Shown piece after piece: positions 6,924 to 13,607 of a stretch of 15,174 nt of DNA. This stretch comes from Dehalococcoidia bacterium (GTDB lineage: Bacteria; Chloroflexota; Dehalococcoidia; UBA2979). A model generated the notes under the pieces. It made no database searches. It saw nothing but the letters and a program-made list of their open reading frames with translations, and was not told the DNA's origin. The number at the start of each line of letters is the position of its first letter. Position 1 is the stretch's first letter. The DNA is taken from the NCBI GenBank assembly GCA_023228765.1, contig JALOAM010000071.1, positions 1 to 15,174 on the forward strand. The letters are read 5' to 3'. A program made the translations under genes and the position numbers.

Positions 6924-8492
6924 ATGGCGGAGATCGTGGCGCAGTCACAGGCAGGGGCGGTGCGAGGCATCACCCTGGAGTCTGGCATCCACCGCTTCCT
7001 CGGCGTCCCGTACGGCGCCTCCACCGGTGGCATGCGCCGCTTCCGTCCCCCGCTGCCCGCAGAGCCGTGGGAGGGCGTCCGCGACGCCCTCGAGTTCGGC
7101 CACCGCTCGCCACAGGACATGACCCGCGTGCGCGACGAGGATCCCTCGGCCTTCACCGGCCCCGACACTCCCAGCGAGGACTGCCTCGTCGCGAATGTGT
7201 GGACGCCATCCGTCGGAGACGGCGCGCGCCGACCGGTCATGTTGTGGCTGCATGGTGGCGGGTTCAGCGGCGGTGCCGCCTCCAGCATCTGGTGCGACGG
7301 CGAGAACCTCGCGAAGCGGGGCGACGTGGTGATCGTGAGCATCAACCACCGGCTCAACGTCTTCGGCTTCCTCCACCTGGAGGACCTCTGCGGACCCGAG
7401 TTCGCCGGCTCCGGCGTCGCCGGGATGCTGGACATCGTGCTCGCGCTCGAATGGGTGCGCGACAACATCGAGGCATTCGGCGGCGATCCGTCGAACGTCA
7501 CGGTCTTCGGCGAGTCCGGGGGCGGACGCAAGGTCTGCATGCTGCTCGGGATGCCCTCCGCGCGAGGGTTGTTCCACCGCGCGATCGTGGAGAGCGGCGC
7601 GCACCCCCGAGGCGTCGACCGCACACTTGCGACGCACTTCGCCACCCGGCTGTTCGAGGGCCTCGGACTGCGCGTCGGCGACGTCGAGGCGCTCCAGGCG
7701 ATCCCCCACGACGAGCTGTATACGCGCACGATGGCGGCGATCGCGCAGATGGACGACCCGGAGCTCCCCGCCTCGCGCGGGATGTTGCTCTCGCCGGTCG
7801 TCGACGGGCACTACCTCCCCGCGCATCCCCTCGATCCCGCGTCGCCGGAGGGCTTCGACGTGCCGCTCATCATCGGCACGAACAAGGACGAGATGGCGTG
7901 GACGCTCGCGGGGGCACCGAACGCGGGCACGCTGGCGGAGGAGGAACTCGTCGGGCGGCTACGCCGCGTCTTCGGCGATCGCACCGAGACCGTCATCGAC
8001 GCCCACCGACGGAACCACCCGCAGCTGACGCCGTGGGAACTCCTCGTGAGCATCACCAGCGAGGACCGCCGGCTGCTCTCGATCGAGGTCGCGGAAGAGA
8101 AGGCGAAGCAGCACGCCTCGGGCGGGGCGCCCGTCTATATGTACCTGTTCACGTGGGAGAGCAACCACGGCCTGCTGAAGGCCGCCCACACAATGGAGAT
8201 CCCGTTCGTCTTCCACAACGAGGACCGCACGACTCTGGTCGGGACGCGGGAGGATCGGCATGCCCTGGCGGATGCGATGGCCGACACCTGGCTCGCCTTC
8301 GCGCGCACCGGGTGCCCGGACAACCCGGCGATCCCCGAGTGGCGCCCGTACAACGCTGAGGACCGCGCCACCATGATCTTCGACGTGCCGTCGCGCCTCG
8401 AACTCGATCCACGGCGCGAGGAGCGCCTTGCGTGGGGCGACCTGCGCCCCTCGCTGCCGTGGGAAGGCCGCGCCTTCGTCGGCGCGGGCTAG
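6924..8492 (+). CDS. Type-B carboxylesterase (alpha/beta hydrolase, COesterase family)
   Basis: A 522-aa serine hydrolase of the carboxylesterase/para-nitrobenzyl esterase type. Landmarks in order: GVPYG (27-31), EDCLVANVWTP (85-95, the family's second signature), the oxyanion hole HGGGFSGG (110-117), and nucleophile elbow FGESGGGRK with S198. The commoner form is GESAGG, so the Ala after Ser is Gly here. The acid is probably E323 (NKDEMAW), and H422 (KAAHTMEIPFVF) completes the triad. No signal peptide is visible, so it is likely cytosolic. A clear AGGAGG (6911-6916) stands 7 nt before the ATG. It follows the hydroxy-acid oxidase by 24 nt, probably on one mRNA, so it may release the hydroxy acid or alcohol that the oxidase uses. 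It is convergent with the SDR pair. The substrate is unknown. Confidence 0.88.
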   Translation: MAEIVAQSQAGAVRGITLESGIHRFLGVPYGASTGGMRRFRPPLPAEPWEGVRDALEFGHRSPQDMTRVRDEDPSAFTGPDTPSEDCLVANVWTPSVGDGARRPVMLWLHGGGFSGGAASSIWCDGENLAKRGDVVIVSINHRLNVFGFLHLEDLCGPEFAGSGVAGMLDIVLALEWVRDNIEAFGGDPSNVTVFGESGGGRKVCMLLGMPSARGLFHRAIVESGAHPRGVDRTLATHFATRLFEGLGLRVGDVEALQAIPHDELYTRTMAAIAQMDDPELPASRGMLLSPVVDGHYLPAHPLDPASPEGFDVPLIIGTNKDEMAWTLAGAPNAGTLAEEELVGRLRRVFGDRTETVIDAHRRNHPQLTPWELLVSITSEDRRLLSIEVAEEKAKQHASGGAPVYMYLFTWESNHGLLKAAHTMEIPFVFHNEDRTTLVGTREDRHALADAMADTWLAFARTGCPDNPAIPEWRPYNAEDRATMIFDVPSRLELDPRREERLAWGDLRPSLPWEGRAFVGAG

Positions 8493-8494
8493 CT

Positions 8495-8529
8495 GCGGAG
8501 TAGCCCTCGGAGGGGTGAGGCTACGCCGC
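8495..8529. terminator. Stem-loop between convergent genes, possible bidirectional terminator
   Basis: The arms GCGGAGTAGCC (8495-8505) and GGCTACGCCGC (8519-8529) pair at 10 of 11 positions around a 13-nt loop. The hairpin lies between the esterase stop and the last base of the downstream SDR gene. No T-tract follows on either strand, so it is not a classic intrinsic terminator. It may act as an mRNA 3'-end stabiliser. Confidence 0.42.
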
Positions 8530-9458
8530 TACTCAGCAGGACGTCGCTGGATGCCCTGGATCTCCGGCATCGGATAGTCCTGCAGGCCGATGGTCTTCGG
8601 CCACAGCTCGAAGACCCGATCGATGTCCCAGAGCGGCTGCTCTGAGTAGAGGAAGCGCTCCCGCACCGGCTCTTCGTACAGGCTGATGCGGTGTCCGCTG
8701 ACCCCGAAGATGCGGCCGTTCGCGACCCCGCCCTCGTCCGAAGCGAGCCAGACGAGGAGCGGTGCGACATTCCTCGGGTCCATCGGGGTGCCCTCGGCGG
8801 ACGCGCTCTCCTCGCCGGATGCTCCGCGTCCTCGGTCGGTCATGCGTGTAGAGGCGAGCGGTGCGATGCAGTTGGAGGTCACCCCGTAGCGCGAGAGGGC
8901 GCGCGCGTTCGAGCGCATGAGGCCGATCTTGCCTGCCTGGGCGGCGGAGTAGTTCGACTGGCCCGGCCCACCGCTGATCCCGGCGTCGGACGTGAAGTAG
9001 ATGATCCGCCCGTTCGACTCGCGCTGCTGCCGCCAGATGATCGAGGCGTACTTCGTGACCGCGAAGCAGCCCTTCAGGTGCGCCTGGATCACACCGTCCC
9101 AGTCGTCCTCGGTCATGTTGAAGACCATGCGCTCGCGGAGGATGCCGTGCGCCGCGACGAAGATGTCGACCGTGTTGTAGGCGTCCAGCGTCTTGCGGAT
9201 CAGGTCCTCCGCCACGTCCATATCGGAGATGTCACCGATGAACGAGATCGCCTCGCCGCCGGCGTCCGTGATCTCTTTCACCACCGCATCGACGCGCGTC
9301 GGGTCGACGCCCATGCGGCCCTCGACGTCCGCGCCGGTGTCGGCGACCACGACCTTCGCGCCTTGCTCCGCATAGGTCTTCGAGACCCACGAGCCCATGC
9401 CACCCGCGCCACCCGTCACGATGGCGACCTTGCCTTCGAGGTGCTTCGTCCCTGCCAC
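8529..9458 (-). CDS. Short-chain dehydrogenase/reductase, downstream tandem paralogue, with YSAAQ active site
   Basis: A 309-aa SDR with an NAD(P)-binding Rossmann fold: TGGAGGMG at 15-22, DISDMDVAEDL at 76-86, AAHG at 102-105 in place of the usual NNAG, and S157 in YFTS. The active-site block is NYSAAQAGK: Y170 is present, but the position of the catalytic Lys is Gln174, with a Lys only at 177. Beyond the usual SDR length of about 250 there is a tail of about 50 aa (SEQPLWDIDRVFELWPKT) shared with its neighbour. It is similar in style to acyl-CoA-type SDRs such as the 3-hydroxyacyl-CoA dehydrogenase part of peroxisomal MFE-2. Start GTG 9458 follows AAGGGA with 7 nt spacing. It lies 48 nt after the upstream paralogue and is probably co-transcribed. 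Substrate unknown; the missing Lys makes activity uncertain. Confidence 0.86.
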   Translation of the reverse strand: MAGTKHLEGKVAIVTGGAGGMGSWVSKTYAEQGAKVVVADTGADVEGRMGVDPTRVDAVVKEITDAGGEAISFIGDISDMDVAEDLIRKTLDAYNTVDIFVAAHGILRERMVFNMTEDDWDGVIQAHLKGCFAVTKYASIIWRQQRESNGRIIYFTSDAGISGGPGQSNYSAAQAGKIGLMRSNARALSRYGVTSNCIAPLASTRMTDRGRGASGEESASAEGTPMDPRNVAPLLVWLASDEGGVANGRIFGVSGHRISLYEEPVRERFLYSEQPLWDIDRVFELWPKTIGLQDYPMPEIQGIQRRPAE

Positions 9459-9506
9459 GTTGCGTTCCCTTCGATCGCGAATGCGTACCGCTGTCCTCGA
9501 ACGCCG

Positions 9507-10439
9507 CTAGGGCAGCTCGGGATGCGGCAGCGGGAAGCCGTTGGCGGCGAGCGTCTCCGGCATGAGCTTGAACAGCGTGTCGATGTCCCAGAGGGGCTCT
9601 TCGTAGTAGAGCGACTTCGTCCACTGCGGCTCGCGCCACATCGTGATCCGGTTGCCCGTCGCGCCCACCACGCGGCCCGTGATCTCCTTCCCCTCGTCCG
9701 AGGCGAGATACACGATGGCCGGCGTCACGTTGCGAGGGTCATCCTGCGACCCGGCGGCGCTCGCGCTGGTCTTGATGCCGCGCTCGGACTCACCCTCCAT
9801 GACGCCTCGGCCTCGGTCGGTCATGCGCGTCGAGGCCTGCGGCGAGATGCAGTTCGCGGTGACGCCATACCGTCCGAGCTCCTTCGCGACGGCCAGCATG
9901 AGGCCGACCTTGCCGGCCTGCGCCGCCGAGTAGTTCGGCTGCCCGGCGCCGCCGCGGATGCCCGCGAGCGACGTGAAGTAGATGATCCGACCGCCACGTT
10001 CGCGCTCGGTGCGCCAGTAGATCGAGGCGAACTTCGTCGGTGCCCAGCACCCCTTCAGGTGCGCGCGGACGACGCCGTCCCACTCGTCCTCGGTCATGTT
10101 GAAGATCATCCGCTCGCGCAGGATCCCGTGCGCGCTCACGAGGATGTCGAGCCCGCCGTACGTGTCGAGCGTGGTCCGCACGAGGTCCTCCGCCACGTCG
10201 ACCTCGGCGATGTCGCCGATGAACGTGGTGGCCTCGCCACCGGCCTGCCTGATCTCCTCGACCACGGCGTTGGGCCTCGTCGGGTCGACGCCCATGCGGC
10301 CCTCGACGTCCGCGCCCGTGTCAGCGACCACGACCTTCGCGCCTTGCTCGGCGAAGACGCGGGAGATCCAGCTCCCCATCCCGCCAGCGCCCCCGGTCAC
10401 GATCGCGATCTTGCCGTCCAGGTGCTTCTGACCTGCCAC
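9507..10439 (-). CDS. Short-chain dehydrogenase/reductase, first gene of tandem pair, with YSAAQ active site
   Basis: A 310-aa SDR paralogous to the next gene: over the first 210 residues the two align without gaps and I count about 159 identities. It has TGGAGGMG (15-22), SAHG (102-105), S157 in YFTS, Y170 and again Gln174 instead of Lys in NYSAAQAGK. The two copies differ most at 181-189 and after 210, where substrate-binding loops lie in SDRs, so they may act on different substrates. The C-terminal tail EEPLWDIDTLFKLMPET is shared. Start GTG 10439 has an AGGGGGAG stretch just upstream (10443-10450). It is the first gene of the leftward unit, divergent from the ABC transporter operon, with its promoter inside the 44-bp dyad. 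A role in oxidising the transported, CoA-activated compound is inferred from context only. Confidence 0.87.
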   Translation of the reverse strand: MAGQKHLDGKIAIVTGGAGGMGSWISRVFAEQGAKVVVADTGADVEGRMGVDPTRPNAVVEEIRQAGGEATTFIGDIAEVDVAEDLVRTTLDTYGGLDILVSAHGILRERMIFNMTEDEWDGVVRAHLKGCWAPTKFASIYWRTERERGGRIIYFTSLAGIRGGAGQPNYSAAQAGKVGLMLAVAKELGRYGVTANCISPQASTRMTDRGRGVMEGESERGIKTSASAAGSQDDPRNVTPAIVYLASDEGKEITGRVVGATGNRITMWREPQWTKSLYYEEPLWDIDTLFKLMPETLAANGFPLPHPELP

Positions 10440-10525
10440 GGGCTCCCCCTTGCCGTTGTCGGTTAGTCCTGCGTTGTTGGGCCTGCACCGTACCGAGCGC
10501 CATCCAAGACGATGCCCCGGATCGA

Positions 10526-10569
10526 CACAATCAAAGTTGTACTTCCACCGGATTACAACCGTGATTGTG
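10526..10569. promoter_or_regulatory. 44-bp dyad: two ACAA-N6-TTGT operator-like sites between divergent operons
   Basis: The left arm CACAATCA-AA-GTTGTA (10526-10541) and right arm TACAAC-CG-TGATTGTG (10554-10569) are reverse complements at 14 of 16 positions around a 12-bp centre. Each arm is itself a small dyad, ACAA-N6-TTGT (10527-10540 and 10555-10568), with centres 28 bp apart. The block is strikingly AT-rich against its surroundings and sits where the SDR and ABC transporter promoters should be. It fits two operator sites for a dimeric repressor, TetR/GntR-like in size. No regulator gene in this window is an obvious partner. Confidence 0.6.
10530..10558 (-). promoter_or_regulatory. Candidate sigma70-type promoter of the SDR pair
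   Basis: On the minus strand, TTGTAA (10553-10558) and TTTGAT (10530-10535) are 17 nt apart; each matches the consensus at 4 of 6 positions. The -35 lies mostly in the right operator-like site and the -10 in the left one, so a bound regulator would block it. The leader to the GTG start would be roughly 85 nt. Confidence 0.45.
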
Positions 10570-10593
10570 AATGCGTCGTACCTCTCCCATAGT
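10565..10593 (+). promoter_or_regulatory. Candidate sigma70-type promoter of the ABC transporter operon
   Basis: TTGTGA (10565-10570) and CATAGT (10588-10593) are 17 nt apart; each matches the consensus at 4 of 6 positions. The -35 overlaps the right operator-like site. Transcription would start near 10600, leaving a leader of about 48 nt that contains the GGAGGGA ribosome binding site (10634-10640). Confidence 0.45.
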
Positions 10594-10648
10594 TCGCCAC
10601 GTCAGTCGCTCCGGGGATGGATGAGCGACCGGCGGAGGGAGCCTGGAC

Positions 10649-12481
10649 ATGGGAGAAGACACGTACTGGAGCCGCGTGGCCGGCCTGCGCGCTCACCGAC
10701 GGCAGTTCCTGAGGGGCGCCGGCCTCGGCGTCACCGGACTCGCCGGGGCGGCGCTGCTGGGGTGCAGCGGCGACGACTCCGACTCCGAGGGCGGCTCCGG
10801 CTCGACCACCACGACCGGCGACGGTGGGGGAGCCGCGCAGGAGGGGGCCCCGGCGCTGGAGCGCGCCCCGGGCTTCCCGGGGGAGGACTTCGGCAAGGTC
10901 CCGGTCAATAACAAGCCCCGCGTCATGGGCGGCACGCTCAACATGCCCGGCTCGGCGCGCGCCCTCGGCGGGCGCACGATGGACCCGGACGTGTCGGGCT
11001 TCTTCGCACCGTCCGAGTACGTCAACGACCGCCTGGTCTTCCCACAGGGCTGGACCGAGGAGCTCCACTTCGACCTCCTCGACAGCTTCGAGTGGGTGAG
11101 CGACACCGAGCTCACGCTCACGATCCGAGCGGGTGTGAAGTCCCACGACCGCCCGCCCACCAACGGGCGCATCGTCACCGCCGAGGACGTCGCCTGGAGC
11201 ATCAACCGCAAGGGCGGCATCCTCGACCCTGAAGCCTCCGAGGCGTATCCACGGCGCGCCTACCTCACCGGCCTCGAGCGCGCGGAGGCTGTGGACGACG
11301 TCACGGTCTCCGTGAAGCTCAGCAGTCCGAACGCCTCGTTCCTCGCAGCCTTCTCGGACATCCGGCAGGCGATGCAGCTCAAGGAACTGGAGGACTGGGA
11401 TTTCCAGGACATGCTCGCGTTCCCGGGCTTCGGTCCGTGGCTCGTGACCGAGGACGAAGACTCCGTCCGCGCGGTGTTCGACGTGCACCCCGACTACTAC
11501 CGGACGGACGCCGAGGGCGGGCGACCGTCGTTCGACAAGATGATCCTGCAGGCGTACCCGGATCGTGCCGCGCAGCTCGCCGCGTTCATCACGGGCGAGA
11601 CGGACCACCTCGCGCAGGTGCTTCCGCACGAGGACGCCCAGGTGAGCGCGAGCGTGTCGGACGCGCTCCGCTATCAGAGCCCGAGCGCGACGATCACGCA
11701 CGTCAACATCAACCCGAACCGCCTCGCGGCGTTCGCGGATGAGCGCGTCCGGAAGGCGTGGCACTACGCGCGCGACTTCGTCGCGATCGGCGACCCGATC
11801 TCGGCGCCGGGATGGCAGTTCAGCGGGCCGTTCCACCCGATGCACGCCCAGACGATGTCCTCGGACCAGATCAGGGCGCTGCCGGGCTACAACCCGGACA
11901 CGAAGGAGCAGGACATCGCGGAGGGCAAGAAGATGCTCGCCGCGGCGGGCTTCCCGGACGGCGCCGGCATCTCCTTCAGCATCTGGAGCTCCGGCGCGAC
12001 CGGCCGGAACTTCGAGTCCGGCGAGCGCGTCCGCAACCAGCTCACGACTGCCTACCCGCAGATGGCGGTCGAGCTGAACCCGGCACCGGACATCGCGACG
12101 TTCAACTCCAAGCTGAACGAAGGCGACTGGGAGTGCCTGGCGCATGACTTCGCACAGGTGCCGGACGTCGCCCTGAACGGGATGACCTACTACCACTCGA
12201 AGGGCGGTCGCAACTACGCCCCGCTGCAGGAGTCGTGGATCGACGAGGCGCTCGAGGGCATCCTCCAGACGCTCGACGAGGACGAGCGGGGGGCCAAGAT
12301 CACCCAGTTCGAGAAGGACTACATCGACTGGGGTCCGCCGTACCTCAACAACTGCGTGGTCATGACGGACCACGCCTTCCAGCCCACGATCGGCGGCGCG
12401 GACCTGGTCGCCGGTACGTGGACCTACTTCTACACCCTCGGCTACGGGGGCCTGCAGAGGTGGTTCTGGCGCACGGAGTAG
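10649..12481 (+). CDS. ABC transporter substrate-binding lipoprotein (family 5, peptide/nickel type), Tat-like signal
   Basis: A 610-aa extracytoplasmic binding protein of the DppA/OppA class. The N-terminus has a twin-arginine motif, RRQFLRGAG (R17, R18), a hydrophobic stretch to residue 37, and a lipobox LLGC with Cys39, so it is probably a Tat-exported lipoprotein. A flexible Asp/Ser/Thr/Gly-rich linker covers about 40-65. The mature domain follows the family 5 order: a segment on predicted binding (LTLTIRAGVKSHD), then TAEDVAWSI, 'AYPDRAAQLAAFITGETD', and THVNINPN with VRKAWHYARD. GGAGGGA lies 8 nt before the ATG. It is the first gene of a rightward unit with two DppB/DppC-type permeases. 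Family 5 proteins bind peptides but also nickel, sugars, opines and other small molecules; the adjoining CoA transferase and SDRs hint at an organic acid rather than a peptide. Confidence 0.9.
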   Translation: MGEDTYWSRVAGLRAHRRQFLRGAGLGVTGLAGAALLGCSGDDSDSEGGSGSTTTTGDGGGAAQEGAPALERAPGFPGEDFGKVPVNNKPRVMGGTLNMPGSARALGGRTMDPDVSGFFAPSEYVNDRLVFPQGWTEELHFDLLDSFEWVSDTELTLTIRAGVKSHDRPPTNGRIVTAEDVAWSINRKGGILDPEASEAYPRRAYLTGLERAEAVDDVTVSVKLSSPNASFLAAFSDIRQAMQLKELEDWDFQDMLAFPGFGPWLVTEDEDSVRAVFDVHPDYYRTDAEGGRPSFDKMILQAYPDRAAQLAAFITGETDHLAQVLPHEDAQVSASVSDALRYQSPSATITHVNINPNRLAAFADERVRKAWHYARDFVAIGDPISAPGWQFSGPFHPMHAQTMSSDQIRALPGYNPDTKEQDIAEGKKMLAAAGFPDGAGISFSIWSSGATGRNFESGERVRNQLTTAYPQMAVELNPAPDIATFNSKLNEGDWECLAHDFAQVPDVALNGMTYYHSKGGRNYAPLQESWIDEALEGILQTLDEDERGAKITQFEKDYIDWGPPYLNNCVVMTDHAFQPTIGGADLVAGTWTYFYTLGYGGLQRWFWRTE

Positions 12482-12499
12482 GTCGCCCCGACACCGACC

Positions 12500-12537
12500 C
12501 CGAGTGCGGTACGCCCCTCTCCGCGTGCCGCACTCGG
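12500..12537 (+). terminator. Strong 15-bp hairpin between binding-protein and permease genes
   Basis: The arms 12500-12514 (CCGAGTGCGGTACGC) and 12523-12537 (GCGTGCCGCACTCGG) pair at 14 of 15 positions, the remaining pair being a U-G wobble, around the 8-nt loop CCCTCTCC. It starts 18 nt after the binding-protein stop. No T-tract follows. Hairpins here often protect the upstream mRNA or partly stop transcription, so that binding protein is made in excess over permease. A full terminator is less likely because the permeases have no obvious promoter of their own. Confidence 0.55.
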
Positions 12538-12617
12538 CGGTCGACTCCCCTCGCCGAAGCGAGACGAGCCCTCGCCAGCGTCACCCACCTGACTACAGAT
12601 GAGAGCGAGCGATCCAG

Positions 12618-13562
12618 ATGTTGAGATACGCCGCCAAACGGGTCGTCGGCATGGTGCCGACCGTCCTGATCCTGCTGTTCCTCGCCGTGATCATGATCAA
12701 CCTCATCCCGGGCGACGCCGTCGACCTGATGATGGAGGAGAACGCCAGCCCGGAGCGTCGTGCGGCGCTGGAGGAACAACTCGGGCTCGGTGAACCGGCG
12801 CCCATCCGCTACGTGAAGTACGTCGCGGGCATGTTGCGTGGGGACCTGGGCGACTCGCTCTGGAGTCGAGAGCCAGTGCTGCCAGAGCTGCTCAAGCGGG
12901 TCCCCGTCACCATCGAGATCGCACTCCTCGCGACGCTCATCGGGACCGCGGTCGGGATCCTCCTCGGCGTGATCTCAGCGCTGCGGCAGGACACGTTCAT
13001 CGACTACGCGATCCGCAGCGTCGCGATCGCCGGCATCAGCCTGCCGAACTTCGCCATCGCGACGTTCGTGGTGGTCATGCCGGCGATCTGGTGGGGGATC
13101 TCACCGACCTTGAGATACGTCGGATTCACGGAGGATCCGTTCACGCACTTCAAGATCATCCTGGTGCCGGCACTCGTGCTGTCACTCAACCTCGCGGCGT
13201 CCGTGATGCGCCTCAGCCGCACGACGATGCTCGACGTGCTGCGGCAGGACTACATCCGCACCGCCCAGGCCAAGGGTCTGAGGTCCATCCAGGTCACGGT
13301 GGGGCACGCCCTGAAGAACGCGATGATCCCGGTCATCACCCTCACCGGCCTCCAGGTCGCGTATCTCATCGGCGGCTCGGTGATCGTCGAGAGCGTGTTC
13401 GTGATCCCCGGCCTGGGGCGATACCTGATCACCGCGATCGACCAGCGCGACTACCCGGTGATCCAGGCCATTGTCGTGCTGCTCGGGATGTTCGTGATGC
13501 TCGTCAACCTGCTCGTGGACATGTCGTACGCGTGGTTCGACCCGCGTATCCGGATGACCTAG
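12618..13562 (+). CDS. ABC transporter permease, DppB/OppB type
   Basis: A 314-aa inner-membrane permease. The N-terminal part fits DppB: a first membrane segment at about 10-30 ending in NLIPGD, a periplasmic loop with LEEQLGLGEPAPIRYVKYV (51-69), then a five-helix transmembrane core from about 95. The cytoplasmic EAA loop that docks the ATPase is at 211-238 (DYIRTAQAKGL through ALKNAMIP). The family-typical IPGLGRYL (263-270) and C-terminal DPRIR are present. The ATG is preceded by only a weak GAGCGAG. The gap to the binding-protein gene is 136 nt and holds the strong hairpin. It forms a heterodimeric pore with the next gene's product. No ATPase gene follows before the CoA transferase. Confidence 0.93.
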   Translation: MLRYAAKRVVGMVPTVLILLFLAVIMINLIPGDAVDLMMEENASPERRAALEEQLGLGEPAPIRYVKYVAGMLRGDLGDSLWSREPVLPELLKRVPVTIEIALLATLIGTAVGILLGVISALRQDTFIDYAIRSVAIAGISLPNFAIATFVVVMPAIWWGISPTLRYVGFTEDPFTHFKIILVPALVLSLNLAASVMRLSRTTMLDVLRQDYIRTAQAKGLRSIQVTVGHALKNAMIPVITLTGLQVAYLIGGSVIVESVFVIPGLGRYLITAIDQRDYPVIQAIVVLLGMFVMLVNLLVDMSYAWFDPRIRMT

Positions 13563-13607
13563 CCGTGCTCCGAGGAATCGCCGTCACGAACACAGGAAGG
13601 CACCGTC

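Noticed and set aside
8495..8529. Classic rho-independent terminator
   Set aside because: The hairpin is real, but no run of T follows on either strand, so it is reported only as a possible terminator.
8691..10466. 591-codon plus-strand open frame running antisense across both SDR genes and their gap
   Set aside because: It is open because both paralogues share the same codon pattern. The product has no recognisable fold and is rich in Arg, Asp and Val.
10526..10569. Nested inverted repeats as a CRISPR-like or transposon-end structure
   Set aside because: There are only two short sites, with no spacer array, no transposase gene and no target duplication. Their place between divergent operons fits operators.
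10553..12373. 606-codon minus-strand open frame opposite the binding-protein gene
   Set aside because: It has shadow composition and no motifs, and the plus strand has a clear lipoprotein with family 5 blocks.
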